DNA of 40,675 bases. Source: Paraburkholderia terricola (GTDB taxonomy: Bacteria > Pseudomonadota > Gammaproteobacteria > Burkholderiales > Burkholderiaceae). Positions 1 to 7,336 of the stretch are shown piece by piece. A model generated the notes under the pieces. That model worked only from the letters and a program-made list of their open reading frames with translations, did not search any database and was not told the origin of the DNA. A program made the position numbers and the translations under genes. The DNA is taken from assembly GCF_900142195.1 (NCBI RefSeq), contig NZ_FRAB01000053.1, positions 1 through 40,675 on the forward strand. Direction: 5' to 3'. The first letter of the stretch is position 1; each line of letters begins with the position of its first letter.

Positions 1-1
1 T

Positions 2-196
2 GTATTCGCCGATGCCGATACGAAGATCGTCAACGATGAGGGGCTGCACGTGATCCGCATGCCGGAGCACTATGGCCTGCTGTCGCCGATTCTGCACGTG
101 GTGCCGCTGCAGTTGCTGGCGTATCACACGGCGTGCGCGCGGGGCACGGACGTGGATAAGCCGCGGAACCTGGCGAAGTCGGTTACGGTTGAGTGA
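2..196 (+). CDS. glmS: GlmS C-terminus (partial): glutamine-fructose-6-phosphate aminotransferase
   Basis: Only the last 64 codons are in the window; the 5' end lies outside. The family makes glucosamine-6-phosphate from fructose-6-phosphate and glutamine, the first committed step to UDP-GlcNAc for peptidoglycan and LPS. The visible part is the end of the second SIS (isomerase) domain. It has the family's typical tail, with MPEHYGLLSPILHVVPLQLL followed by DVDKPRNLAKSVTVE and TGA. The reading frame is open from base 2. No terminator hairpin follows in the 120 bp before the next gene, so transcription may continue. Identification rests on the very conserved C-terminus. Confidence 0.93.
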   Translation, partial: VFADADTKIVNDEGLHVIRMPEHYGLLSPILHVVPLQLLAYHTACARGTDVDKPRNLAKSVTVE

Positions 197-320
197 GGCG
201 GGCGGTCGTGGCGGAAGCCATGACTAGCACCGACTAACGGGCGTCCGGGCGCCGTACGCTCGCCATCGCGGGCACGCTGCTTGCGGCACAAAAGAGCACC
301 ATTTTTCTAGGAGGTGAATG

Positions 321-794
321 ATGGGCTCTATCAATCCGCGAAGCGCCACTCGAGGCGGAGCTGACATTGTCGGTGGCGGAATAGGCGAAGGGCCGGGGCC
401 GGACATCATGGCCGCGTCGACGCTCGACGGCAACAAGGTGATGTCTTCGGATGGCGAAGACGTGGGAAAAATTTCAGACATCATGCTTGACGTTCGCAGC
501 GGACGTATCGCCTACGCTGTGCTGTCGGAGGGAGGTTTCCTCGGCATGGGTTCGACCCTGCACGCGATCCCGTGGAACGCGCTGACTCTGGATACGGATC
601 AGAAGTGCTTCTACGTCGACATAGCAGCGCAGCGGCTCAAGGACGATCCAGGCTTCGACAAGGATCACTGGCCTGCCATGGCGGATGCGAAGTGGGGCAT
701 GTCGACCCACAGCTACTACAACCGCGAGCCGTACTGGTCAGCCACCCATGAAGTGGTGGAGAGCGACCCTGCTATCAGGCCTAGCGAGCACTAA
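321..794 (+). CDS. PRC-barrel domain protein
   Basis: A 157-aa cytoplasmic protein without signal peptide or membrane segment. Residues about 35-105 look like a PRC-barrel: STLDGNKVMSSDGEDVGKI, then the acidic-basic strand ISDIMLDVRSGRIAYAVLSEGG, then HAIPWNALTL. PRC-barrels are small beta-barrels found in RimM, photosynthetic reaction centres and many stand-alone, often stress-associated proteins of unknown role. Two ATGs are adjacent at 318 and 321. The Shine-Dalgarno AGGAGGT at 309-315 sits 5 nt before 321 but only 2 nt before 318, so 321 is preferred. It stands alone after glmS. The C-terminal tail (HSYYNREPYWS and on) is common in proteobacterial members. Specific function unknown. Confidence 0.85.
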   Translation: MGSINPRSATRGGADIVGGGIGEGPGPDIMAASTLDGNKVMSSDGEDVGKISDIMLDVRSGRIAYAVLSEGGFLGMGSTLHAIPWNALTLDTDQKCFYVDIAAQRLKDDPGFDKDHWPAMADAKWGMSTHSYYNREPYWSATHEVVESDPAIRPSEH

Positions 795-847
795 AAAAGC
801 ACCAAGGTGTAAAGCTGTTTTGGGCTGACTGTCAGTTTGTCGCCCGG

Positions 848-885
848 CCTCTATGCCACCGCGTTGGACTGCGGCGGCATAGAGG
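848..885. terminator. Strong hairpin between convergent genes, possible bidirectional terminator
   Basis: CCTCTATGCCACCGC (848-862) pairs with GCGGCGGCATAGAGG (871-885) with one mismatch across an 8-nt loop. It lies between the ends of the PRC-barrel gene and the oppositely oriented 87-aa gene. There is no T-tract on either side, so it may stabilise 3' ends rather than act as a classical intrinsic terminator. Confidence 0.5.
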
Positions 886-924
886 GATTGCATATGTACG
901 CGGCAACTGAAGCAAATTTCCGGT

Positions 925-1188
925 CTACAGTTCGGGGCGCGCCAGATCGCTGATCACGATGTGTTCGCCATACACCTGCGCCGCCGCGATCGCCTCCAGC
1001 TTCGTTGCATACGGCCCGAGTTCCGGTGCCCCGTCGAATGGAAACAGCACGCGGCCATCGGTGGTTCGAACCACTTTCAATACGCCGAAGAAACGCCGGT
1101 AGCCGGCCAGTTTCGACGTCGCCAATACTTCGAAATCGTCCTCCGACGCTGCGGGGACGCTGGGAATGAATGCCATCTTGTTCATCAC
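925..1188 (-). CDS. Small conserved hypothetical protein (87 aa)
   Basis: The protein starts MMNKMAFIPSVPAASEDDFEV and has no signal peptide, membrane segment or metal motif. The middle (LAGYRRFFGVLKVVRTTDGRVLFPFDG) looks like a compact alpha/beta fold, and the end (KLEAIAAAQVYGEHIVISDLARPEL) suggests one amphipathic helix. The style matches short Burkholderia proteins grouped under a DUF (possibly DUF6723, from memory and not verified). Codon use is GC3-rich like the neighbours, which supports real coding. The second Met may be the true start. Nothing in the surroundings indicates a role. Confidence 0.65.
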   Translation of the reverse strand: MMNKMAFIPSVPAASEDDFEVLATSKLAGYRRFFGVLKVVRTTDGRVLFPFDGAPELGPYATKLEAIAAAQVYGEHIVISDLARPEL

Positions 1189-1354
1189 TGAAACGGCTCT
1201 GGTTCGTCAAAAGGGCGGCATGTGTGCGAACGGCCAAGGCTACACCCGGTTATCGCGGGAATACCTTCGCCGACGGGCACCATTGTCTCAAATCCCGGCG
1301 ACAGCCGACTGACTGTGCGGCATGGAGCGAATCCAAACCGGTCGGCCCGCACCC

Positions 1355-2002
1355 TCAGTCACGCTTGACCGCCGCCTCATGCTCGGCCGCCAGCGCCGCA
1401 TCCCGCTCGCTCACCTTCACGAAGCTCGGCCGTGAGCAAATGCGACCGGCGTACTCGACTAGCACCGGCGTTTCAGGGACGAGCTTGAACATCATCCCCC
1501 AATGCAACGCGATGCCCCACAGGATATCCGCCGCCGACATCGTGTCTCCGAGCAGGTAGCGCGACGTTTGCAACCGGCTCGTCACGGTCCCGAGCATCGA
1601 ATCGAAGTCGCCATAAGGCGACGTGGAGGGCGGCGCGGGGTCGCGCTTCATCGCTTTGTCGACCAGCGCCGGTTCGTAGCACGCCGCGTAATACACGAGC
1701 CACCGCAGATACGGCCCGCGCGACGGATCGTCGAGCGCGGGCGCGAGGCCCGCTTCGGGAAAGAGATCAGCCAGATAGATGAAGATGGCGACCTGCTCGG
1801 TCACCAACGCATCGCCGTGGAGAATCGCCGGCACCTTGCCGAGCGGATTGATCGCGAGAAAAGGCGCCTTGCGCTGCTCGCCGGCCTTCATGTTCAACAC
1901 GTTCAATTGATACGGCGCGCCGAGTTCCTCGAGCAGCGTCAGCGCGCTGACGGAGCGGCATTGCGGCGAATGGAACAGCGTGATCGTGCGGTCTGAGGTC
2001 AT
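1355..2002 (-). CDS. Glutathione S-transferase family protein
   Basis: A 215-aa cytosolic GST-like enzyme. The N-terminal thioredoxin-fold domain (about 5-80) carries the active-site loop LFHSPQCRSVS, the cis-proline stretch NPLGKVPAI and the glutathione gamma-glutamyl-binding VTEQVAIFIYLAD. The C-terminal all-helical domain (90-210) has the N-capping element with SAADILWGIALHWG. GSTs conjugate glutathione to electrophiles or act as peroxidases or isomerases; the substrate cannot be told. The start at 2002 (MTSDRTITLFHS) is chosen because this sequence begins the first beta strand; an upstream ATG at 2044 adds 14 unlikely residues. It is divergent from a WYL regulator, and a near-perfect inverted repeat lies between them. 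Confidence 0.88.
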   Translation of the reverse strand: MTSDRTITLFHSPQCRSVSALTLLEELGAPYQLNVLNMKAGEQRKAPFLAINPLGKVPAILHGDALVTEQVAIFIYLADLFPEAGLAPALDDPSRGPYLRWLVYYAACYEPALVDKAMKRDPAPPSTSPYGDFDSMLGTVTSRLQTSRYLLGDTMSAADILWGIALHWGMMFKLVPETPVLVEYAGRICSRPSFVKVSERDAALAAEHEAAVKRD

Positions 2003-2077
2003 GGTGTCAGCCTTCCGAATGAGTGCGCGTTGGAAAACCGGCAAGCAGGCTTCGCCGGGCGCACCTATCGTAAGCGT

Positions 2078-2106
2078 CCATACCTGTCAGCGAGTGTCAG
2101 GTATGG
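2078..2106. promoter_or_regulatory. Inverted-repeat operator between GST and WYL regulator
   Basis: CCATACCTGTCA (2078-2089), a 5-nt spacer, then TGTCAGGTATGG (2095-2106) form a 12-bp inverted repeat with a single mismatch. It lies in the 118-bp divergent gap just upstream of the regulator start at 2121. The arms also contain TGTCAG twice at a 10-bp spacing, one helical turn. Position and symmetry suggest the binding site of the adjacent YafY/WYL regulator, controlling itself and the GST. Confidence 0.6.
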
Positions 2107-2120
2107 CTACACTTGCCGAC

Positions 2121-3086
2121 ATGAGAGCCAGCCGCCTTCTTTCCATTTTGATGACATTGCAGGCGCGTGGCCGGGTCACCGCCCAGTCGCTCGCCGACGA
2201 ATGCGCTGTGTCGTTGCGCACCATCTATCGCGACATCGACGCCCTCAGCGCCGCCGGCGTCCCCGTGCATAGCGAGCGTGGCGCGGAAGGCGGCTACCGG
2301 CTACTGGACGGCTACAGGACGCGGCTCAACGGCTTGTCGCCGCAGGAAGCGGAGGCGTTGTTTCTCTCCGGCTTGCCCGGCCCGGTGCAGGCGCTCGGGC
2401 TCGGCGCGGTGATGGCCGGCGCGCAAACCAAGCTGCTCGCGGCGCTGCCCGTCGAATTGCGCTCCACCGCCGAGCGCATGCGCTCGCGTTTTCATCTCGA
2501 CGCGCCGGCGTGGTTCGCCGATGCCGATCAGCCCGCGCATCTGCCGTTGATCGCGCGTGCGGTGTGGGAGCAGCATCCGCTGCGGATTCGCTATCAGAGC
2601 TGGAAAGCCGAAAAAGTCCGGCGGATAGAACCGCTCGGCGTCGTGCTGAAAGGCGGGGCGTGGTACGTGGTCGGGCGCGTGGACGCGGATATTCGCATCT
2701 ATCGCATTTCGCGCATTCTCGAATTGACCCTGATCGTCGAAACCTTCGAGCGGCCGCCCGCGTTCGAACTCGCCGAGTACTGGCGGGACAGCACGCAGCG
2801 GCTCTCCGCGGAGATGCATGCGAGCGAAGCAACGCTGCGGCTGTCTCCGTGGGGCATGCGGATGCTGGAAGCCTTCACTTCGCCGTTCGCGCGCTCGGCC
2901 GCGACAATCGGCGAGCCCGATCCCACCGACGGCTGGCGCACCGTGACGCTGCCGGTCGGCTCGGTGAGGCAGGCGTGCGCGGAATTACTGCGCTTCGGCG
3001 CCGAAGCCGAGGTACTGGCGCCGCCCGAATTGCGCGCGCAAATGTGCGAAACGGTGGCAGCGCTGAACCGTCGCTACGCGAAGTAA
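2121..3086 (+). CDS. YafY-type WYL-domain transcriptional regulator
   Basis: A 321-aa DNA-binding regulator. Residues 1-60 form an HTH_11 winged helix (MRASRLLSILMTLQARG, then SLADECAVSLRTIYRDIDALSAAGVP). A WYL domain follows at about 140-215, with LPLIARAVWEQHPLRIRYQSW, EPLGVVLKGGAWYVVGRV and IRIYRISRI, and then a C-terminal WCX-like extension. WYL proteins bind ligands or nucleic acids and usually regulate a neighbouring operon. ATGs exist at 2103 and 2121. The latter starts directly at the HTH and leaves the inverted repeat wholly upstream, so it is preferred, though neither has a clear ribosome binding site. The pairing with a divergent GST suggests control of an electrophile response. 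Confidence 0.88.
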   Translation: MRASRLLSILMTLQARGRVTAQSLADECAVSLRTIYRDIDALSAAGVPVHSERGAEGGYRLLDGYRTRLNGLSPQEAEALFLSGLPGPVQALGLGAVMAGAQTKLLAALPVELRSTAERMRSRFHLDAPAWFADADQPAHLPLIARAVWEQHPLRIRYQSWKAEKVRRIEPLGVVLKGGAWYVVGRVDADIRIYRISRILELTLIVETFERPPAFELAEYWRDSTQRLSAEMHASEATLRLSPWGMRMLEAFTSPFARSAATIGEPDPTDGWRTVTLPVGSVRQACAELLRFGAEAEVLAPPELRAQMCETVAALNRRYAK

Positions 3087-3177
3087 AGGCGTGGGGTTCA
3101 TCGGTCGCGGCTGCGATCATCGACTATTATTCCTACGATGAAACTTGTCTGTTCGGTGCCTATTTTTCGGGCAGGGC

Positions 3178-3183
3178 TATAAT
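3178..3183 (+). promoter_or_regulatory. Consensus -10 box upstream of the transglycosylase
   Basis: TATAAT lies 31 bp before the ATG at 3214. No good -35 hexamer is visible at 16-18 bp, so the promoter call is tentative. Confidence 0.35.
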
Positions 3184-3213
3184 GCGCGCTTTCTTTTTCT
3201 CCCGTCTTCCGTT

Positions 3214-3864
3214 ATGAGCCGGTTCCTTTGCCTGATCATGCTTTCGTTCGGTCTGATCCAAACCGCCGTCGCCGACGACAACACCGATCGCATGTCCGCG
3301 TATCTCACGCAAAAATTCGGTCTCGCAACGGAGAAGGCGCAAAAGATCTCCGACGCGGTGCAATCCGCCGCTTCCAAATACTCTTTGCCGCCGGCGCTTT
3401 TGCTGGCGATCATTTCCATCGAGTCCCGCTTCAAGGAAAAAGCCCGGGGCGCCAACGGCGCAACCGGGCTGATGCAAGTAGTGCCGGGCGCTCATCGGGG
3501 GCTGCTGAGGAACGTCAAGGACCTCACCGAGCCGACCACGAACATCGAAGTGGGCTCGGCAATCCTGTACGGCTACATGCGCTCCGCCAACGGCGACATG
3601 GACGCGGCGCTCAAAAGCTACGGCGGGTCGAAGGCGTATGCGCAAAAGGTGAGCTTGCGGGTTCAGGACTTTGCCGCGCTCGCGCCTGAACCGGGCACCG
3701 CCCGGCGTGCAGACGCGCGAGCCGCCAGATGCGACGCTGCACCGGCCGACCGTTGTGCGGCACCGGACAACTGGGCCAACGCCTTTACCGTGCCGGCCGT
3801 CGATAGCAGTGGAATTGCCGGCTCGGCGAAACCGTCGACTGGATCGTCCGCCGCGTCGAACTGA
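3214..3864 (+). CDS. Exported SLT-type lytic transglycosylase
   Basis: A 216-aa predicted periplasmic protein. Residues 1-20 form a signal peptide (MSRFLCLIMLSFGLIQTAVA, then DD). The SLT/goose-lysozyme-like domain spans about 45-145: YSLPPALLLAIISIESRF with catalytic Glu70, GANGATGLMQVVP, then NIEVGSAILYGYM and YGGSKAYAQKV. Such enzymes cleave the MurNAc-GlcNAc bond to 1,6-anhydro-MurNAc, for wall remodelling or insertion of secretion machinery. The last ~65 residues are Ala/Arg/Ser-rich and probably disordered. The start at 3214 is chosen for the signal peptide; an ATG at 3145 would add 23 residues ahead of it. Single gene; no secretion system genes nearby. Confidence 0.85.
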   Translation: MSRFLCLIMLSFGLIQTAVADDNTDRMSAYLTQKFGLATEKAQKISDAVQSAASKYSLPPALLLAIISIESRFKEKARGANGATGLMQVVPGAHRGLLRNVKDLTEPTTNIEVGSAILYGYMRSANGDMDAALKSYGGSKAYAQKVSLRVQDFAALAPEPGTARRADARAARCDAAPADRCAAPDNWANAFTVPAVDSSGIAGSAKPSTGSSAASN

Positions 3865-4028
3865 GCGACGCTCTTCCCTCTTTTTTGCGTTGCCGTGGCT
3901 TGGGCTGCGGTAATCGGCCGTCACGCCAAATAAGGCGCGAAGCGCGCTGCGCGCTTTTTACGCACGGCCGGCAACCCGCTCTACAATGCATTCCCAGTGT
4001 GTTTTCGCAGCGCCCCTTCAGATCGACC

Positions 4029-4715
4029 ATGTTGACCTCGTTTTCCAAAGCCACCTTCGCCTCGCTGCTTGGCTTGCTGACCCTTGCCGCTTGCAGCAGC
4101 ACCCCGCAGCCCAAATTCCAGCAGGAATTGTTTGAGACGGGCGCGAGTCCGTACGCACGCAATTTCAACTCGAACACGACCGATACCTGCGAAGCCGCGC
4201 GCCGCGCCCTGTTGAGTCAGGGCTACCTGACGACGATGACGCGCACCGATACCGTCGACGGCACGAAGAACTTCCAGCCGAGCGGCGATACCCACGTCGT
4301 AGTCGAATTTCATGTGGTTTGCACGCCGGGGGAAGAGGCGAGCGATACCAGCATCGTCTATGTGAATGCCGTGCAGAACGGTTTCGCGCTGAAGAAAAGC
4401 GATACGTCGGCGAGCGTCGGACTGAGCGTGCTGGGTTCGCTCTCACTGCCGATCCGCTCGAACAGCGACGCGATGGTCAAGATTTCAAGCGAGACGATTC
4501 CGTCGGGCAAGTTTTACGACCGCTTTTTCGGCCTCGTCGATCACTATCTGCAAACCGTGGTCCGCACGCAGGCGGTACCGACCAACCGTATCGAAAGCCG
4601 TTTGTTGCCGGTTCCTGTCGAAGCGCCGGCTCTCGCGCCGGTTGCCGCGATGCCTGACGCAATCGGCAGGGCTGCTTCCGTGGAGCCTGCGAGCGGAACG
4701 CGCGTGGTGCCTTGA
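4029..4715 (+). CDS. Predicted lipoprotein, DUF2242 family
   Basis: A 228-aa protein with a lipoprotein signal peptide: MLTSFSKATFASLLGLLTLAAC, lipobox LAAC with Cys22. The residue after Cys is Ser, which favours the outer membrane. The core (about 30-185) has FETGASPYARNF, TCEAARRALLSQGYL, VVEFHVVC and FYDRFFGLVDHYL, as I recall for DUF2242, a family of unknown function in beta-proteobacteria. The last ~40 residues are Pro/Ala-rich. The start at 4029 is fixed by the signal peptide. A -10-like TACAAT lies at 3982-3987. It stands alone after the transglycosylase in the same direction; a shared envelope role is possible but unproven. Confidence 0.8.
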   Translation: MLTSFSKATFASLLGLLTLAACSSTPQPKFQQELFETGASPYARNFNSNTTDTCEAARRALLSQGYLTTMTRTDTVDGTKNFQPSGDTHVVVEFHVVCTPGEEASDTSIVYVNAVQNGFALKKSDTSASVGLSVLGSLSLPIRSNSDAMVKISSETIPSGKFYDRFFGLVDHYLQTVVRTQAVPTNRIESRLLPVPVEAPALAPVAAMPDAIGRAASVEPASGTRVVP

Positions 4716-5280
4716 GGCGACTTCGTCCACTGGATTGCGCTGACCGACCAGCCTTCAAACTACGCACGCCCACGTGACTTATCCTTTTGGTTTATCTCGT
4801 GCGTATACGTATGTAGTAATAGTTAACAAGGGCTAAAGCCTTCTGTGGACAACTGTCAAATCCTCCATCGCATCAACGTCATCCGAAATACATAACCCTG
4901 CGGACTGCGCCGGTAGAAAAACTACAAGAGCGGGATAACTTTGCCCGCCCTAGCTCGCCGATCCGTTTTATCCAGATTCCGCGCACACACTATCCCGGCG
5001 CTGTCCCGAAGTTATTCATAGGCAAATGTGGATAACTTGCATTTTGACCTCATATTTATTCCAGGCGGCGGCGTAGCTTTTTACACGCGTCGAGCGCTCG
5101 CGAGCGCACAGACGGCGACGAGGCGGCCGCGCACATTGAACCTGGTCGGTATGAAGATTGCGTGTCTGTTTATGCAAGCGCAACCGTTGCTATTTAGTCA
5201 AAACCATTTCAGCGACGCCCGATTCAGGCATAGAGTTAAAGTGTTTTATGAGGTTCTTGGTGCAGTGCGGGGGGTGTGTC
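4716..5280. other. 565-bp gene-free, AT-richer region with DnaA-box-like sites
   Basis: No convincing coding sequence. It holds a perfect DnaA box, TGTGGATAA at 5027-5035 (reverse of TTATCCACA), and three imperfect relatives: TGTGGACAA 4844-4852, TTATCCAGA 4968-4976 and TTATTCATA 5012-5020. It also has a perfect palindrome GCGCTCGCGAGCGC at 5094-5107. Base composition is visibly less GC-rich than the flanking genes between about 4780 and 5060. The downstream part presumably carries the promoter of the two small genes at 5281. Confidence 0.55.
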
Positions 5281-5496
5281 ATGAAACGCAGAACAGCACG
5301 ACAACTGGTTCGTCTTCTCTCGGATATCCGGCATGCCGCGCATTGCAGTACGCTGCGCGCGGCTGCCACCAATCGGACGATGGCCCTTGCCGCCGCCGAA
5401 CGCGACGCGGATGCGGCCAACGACGCGGCAAGCGACGAAAGCGCCGAAACCGCGCGTGACGTCCGCGAGGACAAGCCGGCCCGGAGCGGATCATGA
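5281..5496 (+). CDS. Small hypothetical protein (71 aa)
   Basis: The N-terminal half is basic (MKRRTARQLVRLLSDIRHAAHC). The C-terminal half is rich in Ala, Asp and Glu with an amphipathic helical pattern (AAERDADAANDAASDESAETARD). No signal peptide or known domain. Support for coding: strong GC3 throughout, and its stop codon overlaps the start of the next ORF in ATGA (5493-5496), a hallmark of translational coupling. A purine-rich G tract lies just before the ATG. An in-frame upstream ATG at 5158 exists but the added stretch is AT-rich and unconvincing. Function unknown. Confidence 0.55.
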   Translation: MKRRTARQLVRLLSDIRHAAHCSTLRAAATNRTMALAAAERDADAANDAASDESAETARDVREDKPARSGS

Positions 5497-5744
5497 GAGC
5501 CGCGAGCGAACAATCGCTGCGTTTTCTGGTTGAGAAATGGCTCGCGCCGGAGCCCTCGGCGCCCGTTCACGTCACCGAATTCAGCCGCACGCGGCTGGGC
5601 GGCCGGCGTTATGTGCGCGTCGAAACCTCCGTCGAGGGCGGCTCGCGCGGGTTGTTCTTCTTTCGTCACGACGACGGTTGCTGGTGTGTATTCCCGCCAA
5701 CCGCGGACACGCCAAGATTTTTCGCGCATCCGCGCGCTGCGTAG
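5493..5744 (+). CDS. Small hypothetical protein (83 aa)
   Basis: Begins inside the stop of the preceding gene (ATGA overlap), so the two are probably co-translated. The sequence MRAASEQSLRFLVEKWLAP leads into a beta-rich middle: VHVTEFSRTRLGGRRYVRVETSV, then GLFFFRHDDGCWCVFPP. The pattern of an N-terminal helix followed by strands with Trp/Cys (DGCWCVFP) looks like a folded domain, but I do not recognise a family. Not exported. GC3 bias supports coding. It ends 89 bp from the 3' end of rtcB, which is oppositely oriented. Confidence 0.6.
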   Translation: MRAASEQSLRFLVEKWLAPEPSAPVHVTEFSRTRLGGRRYVRVETSVEGGSRGLFFFRHDDGCWCVFPPTADTPRFFAHPRAA

Positions 5745-5832
5745 CTCGCGGTTTTCTTCGGAAAGCGATTGGCGGCGGCCACGCGAGAGCGACACCGCCG
5801 CCGCGACCGCCTGACCGGCGGCCCCTCCACGG

Positions 5833-7044
5833 CTATCCCTTCACACACACCACCTGCCGCAGCGTGTGCACCACTTCGACGAGGCTGCGCTGCGCGGCCA
5901 TCACTGCGTCGATGTCCTTGTAGGCCATCGGGATTTCGTCGATCACGCCCGCGTCCTTACGGCATTCGACGTGCGCGGTCGCCTTGATCTGATCGTCGAC
6001 GGAAAAGCGCCGCTTGGCTTCCGTGCGGCTCATCGAGCGCCCCGCGCCGTGGCTGCACGAGCAGAAGCTTTCGGCGTTGCCGAGGCCGCGCACGATAAAA
6101 CTTTTCGCGCCCATCGAACCCGGAATGATGCCGAACTGACCCTTCTGCGCCGACACCGCCCCTTTACGCGTGACCAGAATCTCCGACCCGAAGTGACGCT
6201 CCTTCTGCACGTAGTTGTGGTGGCAGTTCACCGCGTGCTCATCGAGCGAAAACGGCTTGGCTATCACCGACCGCGCCGCGCGGACCACCGCGTCCATCAT
6301 CAGTTCGCGATTGCGCCGCGCATAGTCCTGAGCCCAGCCCACCGCTTGCACGTAATCGTCGAAGTGCGCGCTGCCTTCCTCGAAGTAGGCAAGATTGCGG
6401 TCCGGCAGGTTGGCGATGTGCTGCCGCATGTCCGCCTGCGCCAGTTCGATGAACAGGTTGCCGATTGCGTTGCCGACGCCGCGCGAGCCGCTGTGCAGCA
6501 TGAACCACACCGAATCTGCTTCGTCGACGCACACTTCCACGAAGTGATTGCCGGTGCCGAGCGTACCGAGATGCACATAGTTGTTGGTCCGCGCGAGTTT
6601 CGGATATTTGTCGACGATGCGTTTGAAGCCTTCGGCGAGCGCTTTCCATGCAACGTCGACCGGCTGCGGCGGCCGATCCCACGCGCCTGGATCGCGCCGG
6701 CCCGGCGCACGGCCGTGCGGCACCGCGCGTTCGATCGCGCTGCGCAGACCCGCGAGCGAGTCCGGCAGATCGGCGGCGTTGAGCGTGGTGCGCGCGGCCA
6801 TCATGCCGCAGCCGATATCCACGCCGACCGCAGCCGGAATGATCGCGCCGAGCGTCGGAATCACGCTGCCGATCGTGGAGCCTTTGCCGGCGTGTACGTC
6901 GGGCATGACGGCCAGGTGCCTGAAAATGAACGGTAGTTTCGCGGTGTGGGTGAGTTGGTCGCGCGCGAAGTCGTCGACGGCGACGCCTTCGGTCCACATT
7001 TTCACCGGCTTGCCGTCCGCTACTTCCATCAGTTGGTAATCCAT
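5833..7044 (-). CDS. rtcB: RtcB family RNA ligase
   Basis: A 403-aa protein with the full set of RtcB motifs. These are the N-terminal MPDVHAGKGSTIGSVIP, the Mn-binding VGVDIGCGMMAART, GTLGTGNHFVEV, the MLHSGSRGVGN signature, and FCSCSHGAGR with His332, the residue guanylylated by GTP in the family. RtcB joins 2',3'-cyclic phosphate or 3'-phosphate RNA ends to 5'-OH ends and acts in RNA repair or tRNA healing; length fits the short bacterial RtcB2-like group. The start at 7044 is preceded by the purine-rich GGAGAGAGAAG. No rtcA cyclase, rtcR activator or archease is nearby, so this is a stand-alone rtcB whose inducing signal is unclear. Confidence 0.93.
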   Translation of the reverse strand: MDYQLMEVADGKPVKMWTEGVAVDDFARDQLTHTAKLPFIFRHLAVMPDVHAGKGSTIGSVIPTLGAIIPAAVGVDIGCGMMAARTTLNAADLPDSLAGLRSAIERAVPHGRAPGRRDPGAWDRPPQPVDVAWKALAEGFKRIVDKYPKLARTNNYVHLGTLGTGNHFVEVCVDEADSVWFMLHSGSRGVGNAIGNLFIELAQADMRQHIANLPDRNLAYFEEGSAHFDDYVQAVGWAQDYARRNRELMMDAVVRAARSVIAKPFSLDEHAVNCHHNYVQKERHFGSEILVTRKGAVSAQKGQFGIIPGSMGAKSFIVRGLGNAESFCSCSHGAGRSMSRTEAKRRFSVDDQIKATAHVECRKDAGVIDEIPMAYKDIDAVMAAQRSLVEVVHTLRQVVCVKG

Positions 7045-7336
7045 TTTGCTTCTCTCTCCAATCGATGCGGCCGCGCTTTCGGCGCGGCCGTCCAGCTATG
7101 ACGCTTGCGCGCCCTCGGGCGACTGGCGGCGCCCTCACGAAGCTTGACCACGCTACAGACGAAGCATGAAGCGGGCGCGGAGCTTCGCGCTCACGTGCGC
7201 GTCACCGCATGGTCCAAGCCGAACGCGGATCGAAACGCGCGCACCGCATCGAGCGACTCGCGCGATAATCGCGCAGCGGCCATGCAACCTCCGACACCAC
7301 CGACCACCGGGCCGGCCCGACTTCCAGGCACATGCA

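Noticed and set aside
4716..5280. Chromosome replication origin.
   Set aside because: Only one perfect DnaA box and no dnaA, parAB or repA gene nearby; too few sites for an origin.
5028..5459. 143-aa plus-strand frame overlapping the small gene pair.
   Set aside because: Different frame from the GC3-biased small gene; low-complexity Arg-rich end.
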